From the NCBI RefSeq assembly GCF_011038845.1, contig NZ_JAAKDW010000004.1, positions 1-64,000 of the forward strand: a stretch of DNA of 64,000 nucleotides. The letters are read 5' to 3'. The position numbers were made by a program, and so were the translations under genes. This stretch comes from Enterococcus sp. ZJ1622 (GTDB taxonomy: Bacteria; Bacillota; Bacilli; Lactobacillales; Enterococcaceae). Under the pieces are notes generated by a model. It saw nothing but the letters and a program-made list of their open reading frames with translations. It was not told where the DNA came from and ran no database searches. This document shows positions 60,545 through 64,000 of this stretch, piece after piece. Every line of letters begins with the position of its first letter. Position 1 is the stretch's first letter.

Positions 60545-61351
60545 ATGAAAATAGGATTCATTGGAACAGGAAATATGGCAAAAGCGATCATCACTGGACT
60601 GATCGAAAAGAAAACTGTCGCTAAAGAAGAGATTTTTGTCTCAAGCGGACATTTCGAGAATGCTCAGCGATTTGCTAAAAGCACAGGTGTCACTGCTTGT
60701 CGGACAAATCTGGAAGTCGCCGAAAAGGTTGACATCCTTTTATTAGCAGTCAAACCTAAAATCATCGATGCAGTACTGAATGAATTACAGGATTTCAGTC
60801 AAACCCGATTGTTTATTTCCATCGCTTCCGGGAAATCACTAGAAGATTTGACTACAGCATTGCATGCGCCTGATGCAGCAGTTGTTCGTGTCATGCCAAA
60901 TGTCAATGTCAGTGTAGGTGCGGGTGTTTCTGCCATCTGCAAGAATGAAGCAGCAACTGACGAGCAGCTTGCACAAGCAACAAAGATTTTTGAAGCAATC
61001 GGTAGTGTATATCCTTTGGCAGAATCGGATTTCAGCACATTTATCGGACTTGCCGGCAGTTCTCCTGCATTCATCTATATGCTGATCGATGCCATGGGGC
61101 GCACGGGTGTGCTGAATGGCCTTCCTAAGAAAACAGCGACTGAGATTGCAGCAAAAGCGATCATGGGGTCCTGTCAAAAGTTCTTGTCTAGCGAAGAAAA
61201 CCCATGGGAACTTGTGGATCAAGTCTCATCACCAGGCGGAACAACGGTAGCAGGTGTCGTTGCGCTGGAAGAAGCTGGTTTTATCCCTGCAATCATCAAA
61301 GGGATCAACGCAACGATCGAAAAAGATATCGAGATGCTCAATAAAAAATAA
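60545..61351 (+). CDS. proC: Pyrroline-5-carboxylate reductase
   Basis: Last step of proline synthesis, NAD(P)H-dependent. 268 residues with GTGNMAKAI, VMPN, SSPAFIYMLIDAM and SSPGGTT. The ATG at 60545 has AAAGGAG about nine bases upstream; an in-frame start 51 bases earlier is not family-like. Divergent from mprF, single gene with its own terminator. Confidence 0.95.
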   Translation: MKIGFIGTGNMAKAIITGLIEKKTVAKEEIFVSSGHFENAQRFAKSTGVTACRTNLEVAEKVDILLLAVKPKIIDAVLNELQDFSQTRLFISIASGKSLEDLTTALHAPDAAVVRVMPNVNVSVGAGVSAICKNEAATDEQLAQATKIFEAIGSVYPLAESDFSTFIGLAGSSPAFIYMLIDAMGRTGVLNGLPKKTATEIAAKAIMGSCQKFLSSEENPWELVDQVSSPGGTTVAGVVALEEAGFIPAIIKGINATIEKDIEMLNKK

Positions 61352-61356
61352 GCGTA

Positions 61357-61403
61357 AAAAAACACGTGATCAAACGGCTCTGCCGTATTGATCACGTGCT
61401 TTT
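61357..61403. terminator. Bidirectional terminator between proC and rny
   Basis: CACGTGATCAA pairs with TTGATCACGTG, with GGC/GCC in the loop, flanked by A-run and a CTTTTGATTT tail. It serves convergent genes. Confidence 0.85.
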
Positions 61404-61435
61404 GATTTGTTGTCGCATTTATTGGACGATCCGTT

Positions 61436-62992
61436 TTATTTTGCGTAATCGGTCGCTCTTGTTTCGCGGATCACGATGACTTTAATATGTCCTGGATAAT
61501 CCAGTTCTTCTTCGATCCGTTTTCTGATGTCACGCACTAATCGCACAGCATCCAGATCGGAGATTTCTTCTGGTTTGACCATGACACGTACTTCGCGTCC
61601 TGCTTGTACAGCAAAACTGGATTCTACACCGGCAAAGCTGTTGGAAATATTTTCCAAGCTTCTCAAACGACGGATATAGTTTTCCAAAGATTCGCTTCGT
61701 GCACCCGGACGAGCTGCCGAAAGTGCATCTGCAGCTGCTACAAGGACTGAGATCACAGATGTTGCTTCTACATCTCCATGGTGAGAAGCAATGGCATTGA
61801 TCACCACTGGATTTTCTTTGTACTTCGCTGCTAGCTCTGCGCCGATCTCCACATGGGAACCTTCGATCTCATGATCCAGCGCTTTACCGATATCATGCAG
61901 CAGTCCTGCACGTTTTGCCAGTTGGATATCTTCTCCTAATTCAGCAGCTAATATCCCTGCTAATTTCGCTACTTCCACGGAATGTTTAAGGACATTCTGA
62001 CCGTAGCTGGTTCTGAAGTGCAATCGACCAACGATCTTGATCAAATCAGGATGAAGGGTATGTGCGCCCACTTCAAATGCTGCTTCTTCCCCATATTCGC
62101 GGATGCGTTCATCCATTTCTTTGCGAGATTTTTCGACCATCTCTTCAATACGAGCCGGATGGATACGTCCATCTTGTATCAATTTCTCCAATGTCATTCG
62201 TGCGATTTCTCTTCGGATAGGATCGAAACCGGAAAGCACGACAGCTTCAGGCGTATCATCAATGATCAGATCGATCCCTGTCAGTGTTTCGAGTGTTCGG
62301 ATGTTCCTACCTTCCCGACCAATGATGCGACCTTTCATCTCATCATTCGGCAATGTCACAACGGAAACCGTCGTCTCGGAAACCTGATCTGCTGCGCAGC
62401 GCTGAATCGCTAACGACAATAAGTTTTTCGCTTTTCGATCGGCTTCTTCTTTTGCACGCTGTTCAGATTCTTTCACCATTAGAGTCAGCTCATGATTCAA
62501 CTCTTCTTCAGTCGATTTCATGATTACTTCTTTTGCATCCTCTTTTGATAAACCAGCAATTTTTTCTAGTTCTTTTTGTTGATCTTCAATCAATCTTTCA
62601 ACGTCTTTTTCTCGCTCTTCAATTAATTGCTGTTTTGAACTAAGTGCCTCTTCTTTACTTTCAAGTGAGTTCTCGCGTTTTTCCAACGAGTCATCTTTTC
62701 GATTCAGTGTCTGTTCGCGCTGAATCAATCGATTTTCTTGAGATTTTAATTCTAGTTTGCTTTCTCTCAGCTCACTTTCAACTTCAGAACGGTATTTCTG
62801 ATTTTCTTCCTTAGCTTCTAACAATGCTTCTTTTTTTAGAGTTTCTGCTTCTTTCTTCGCACTATCGATAATACCAGCAGCTGATGATTGTGCACCAGCG
62901 ATTTCTTTCTCATGACGTGACTTCGCAACCAAAAACCCTAAACCAAGACCGACAATTAAACCGATGATAGCGAGGAGAATGTTGAATCCCAT
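61436..62992 (-). CDS. rny: Ribonuclease Y
   Basis: Membrane-tethered endoribonuclease that starts mRNA decay. 518 residues: membrane segment (about 4-24), coiled coil (about 30-200), KH domain ([15 protein letters not shown]), then the HD domain with LLHDIGKA. The ATG at 62992 lies five bases after GGAGGTGG. A strong promoter precedes it. Confidence 0.96.
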   Translation of the reverse strand: MGFNILLAIIGLIVGLGLGFLVAKSRHEKEIAGAQSSAAGIIDSAKKEAETLKKEALLEAKEENQKYRSEVESELRESKLELKSQENRLIQREQTLNRKDDSLEKRENSLESKEEALSSKQQLIEEREKDVERLIEDQQKELEKIAGLSKEDAKEVIMKSTEEELNHELTLMVKESEQRAKEEADRKAKNLLSLAIQRCAADQVSETTVSVVTLPNDEMKGRIIGREGRNIRTLETLTGIDLIIDDTPEAVVLSGFDPIRREIARMTLEKLIQDGRIHPARIEEMVEKSRKEMDERIREYGEEAAFEVGAHTLHPDLIKIVGRLHFRTSYGQNVLKHSVEVAKLAGILAAELGEDIQLAKRAGLLHDIGKALDHEIEGSHVEIGAELAAKYKENPVVINAIASHHGDVEATSVISVLVAAADALSAARPGARSESLENYIRRLRSLENISNSFAGVESSFAVQAGREVRVMVKPEEISDLDAVRLVRDIRKRIEEELDYPGHIKVIVIRETRATDYAK

Positions 62993-63335
62993 AAAATCCA
63001 CCTCCATACTATCTTTTTCATTTTTATCATCTATACAGCTTCTATGATAAATTATTCTAAACTTGTCAATATGCGTGTTTGCATAGGTGTACAAAAACAT
63101 GCACAACTTTATTCTAATGTTTGTACCCCACAGTGTCAACTTTAAATAAACAAAGAAACTGCTTTCCTGATATTCACAAAACGATGGTTTTACAAAATGA
63201 AGAGAAAGTGATATGGAGAAAACACTAAATTCTATCTGTTATTTAGGAAAAGTCCTAGAAAATCTTCATCGTCAATAGGCCGCTTCTATCCTATTTGTGT
63301 TTTATATCTTTTCCACTTTTTCTGCAACCCAAAAA
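62993..63335 (-). other. Intergenic region recA / rny
   Basis: About 340 bases. The 3' half holds the rny promoter and a 120-base leader containing small inverted repeats (TGCAT/ATGCA). Between 63140 and 63335 I see no gene or recognisable RNA. Confidence 0.5.
63111..63139 (-). promoter_or_regulatory. rny promoter
   Basis: Consensus TTGACA (63134-63139) and TAGAAT (63111-63116), 17 bases apart, on the minus strand, about 120 bases before the start codon. Confidence 0.8.
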
Positions 63336-63364
63336 AGGATAGGACGCATTCAGCCCTATCCTCT
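63331..63364 (-). terminator. Terminator of recA
   Basis: AGGATAGG pairs with CCTATCCT across an 11-base loop, followed on the minus strand by five or six T. Confidence 0.9.
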
Positions 63365-63405
63365 CCAATCGCCGAACAAACGGCTAGGTGTTCTTTTATA
63401 AAAAA

Positions 63406-64000
63406 TTATGCTTCGTCTAATGGAAGCTCTTCTTGTGCTTTTTCTTCTTCTGGTGCTTCGATTTCTTCGCCGATACCATAAGCTGCACGTACTAATGCAG
63501 AAACTTCTGCCATCATTTCAGGGTGGTTTGCCATGTAGATCTTGGCGTTCTCGCGACCTTGTCCGATACGGTCTTCTTTATAAGAATACCAAGCACCGCT
63601 TTTATCCACGATGTCTTTTTCTACAGCCATATCCAGCAATTCACCTTCTTGAGAGATCCCCAATCCGTACATGACATCGACTTCAGCGATCTTGAAAGGC
63701 GGAGCTACTTTGTTTTTGACTACCTTGATCTTTGTTCGGTTTCCGACGATATCCGTACCTTGTTTCAATTGTTCCGCACGACGGACTTCCAAACGGATCG
63801 TTGCGTAGAATTTCAATGCACGTCCACCAGGGGTGATCTCTGGGTTCCCGAACATCACGCCTACTTTTTCACGGATCTGGTTGATGAAGATAGCGATCGT
63901 TTTTGTTTTATTGATTGAACCTGAAAGTTTACGTAATGCTTGAGACATCAAACGTGCTTGCAGACCAACATGAGAATCGCCCATTTCGCCATCGATCTCT
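63406..64000 (-). CDS. recA: Recombinase RecA, C-terminal part (cut by window edge)
   Basis: About 197 C-terminal residues of Rec[21 protein letters not shown], the loop region [17 protein letters not shown], and the acidic tail with [13 protein letters not shown]. The gene continues beyond 64000, where the ATP-binding core and start lie. RecA forms filaments on ssDNA, pairs homologous strands and triggers the SOS response. Terminator follows directly. Confidence 0.97.
   Translation of the reverse strand, partial: EIDGEMGDSHVGLQARLMSQALRKLSGSINKTKTIAIFINQIREKVGVMFGNPEITPGGRALKFYATIRLEVRRAEQLKQGTDIVGNRTKIKVVKNKVAPPFKIAEVDVMYGLGISQEGELLDMAVEKDIVDKSGAWYSYKEDRIGQGRENAKIYMANHPEMMAEVSALVRAAYGIGEEIEAPEEEKAQEELPLDEA

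Overview
The window is a chromosomal segment of a low-GC Firmicute, almost certainly Enterococcus faecium or its closest relatives. Two species-typical proteins point there: an L,D-transpeptidase of 466 residues with its cysteine at 442, which matches Ldtfm, and the secreted NlpC/P60 hydrolase SagA with its coiled-coil and Ser/Thr/Pro linker. Gene order elsewhere is standard lactic-acid-bacterial housekeeping, mostly on the minus strand. This attribution rests on recalled family features, not on a search.

Layout. (1) 1-15220, minus: pth-mfd-yabM-rqcP-divIC-yabR, tilS-hpt-ftsH, hslO-dusB and lysS, covering translation quality control, division, proteostasis and purine salvage. (2) 15500-23140: ldh, ldt(fm), yebC, a VanZ-like gene, pepF and sagA. 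(3) 23141-26866, minus: mreC-mreD, then rsgA-rpe-thiN. (4) 27038-32423: an apparent accessory insert with a MocR-type regulator, a divergent ocd-like/phzF-like pair, and an LPXTG surface protein. It separates rsgA from ireP-ireK, which are normally its direct neighbours in Firmicutes. (5) 32845-41952, minus: gmk-rpoZ, priA-def-fmt-rsmB-ireP-ireK. (6) 42073-49180: repeat-rich ground with yicC, a PC4-like gene, a patatin, and several small or orphan genes. One of these is a PTS IIB-like protein without the catalytic cysteine, and another is frameshifted in an A-run. (7) 49180-56471, minus: thiT under a TPP riboswitch, prs, glmU, purR, and the zinc ABC system adcA-adcC-adcB behind a Zur-type operator. 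(8) 56788-64000: ispE, an mprF gene broken by an in-frame TGA, proC (plus strand), rny and the 3' part of recA.

The most striking signal is a family of about 18 copies of a 119-125 bp repeat (clusters at 42073, 47023, 48824, 52650 and 56648), mostly arranged head to tail. Each copy starts with GAGGTTGTGA (or GAGGTCGTG) and most end with GAACACCGT. Each can fold into one long hairpin. The stem sequences differ between copies, but within each copy the two arms remain complementary, so pairing rather than sequence is conserved. Three clusters begin 0-19 bases after the stop codon of a gene on the same strand, and two of those end in a terminator.

A second signal is a 39-base operator-like block shared almost unchanged, in the same orientation, by the ocd-phzF promoter region and the LPXTG gene's upstream region. 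It suggests that the MocR regulator controls both. No rRNA, tRNA, insertion sequence or CRISPR array was recognised.
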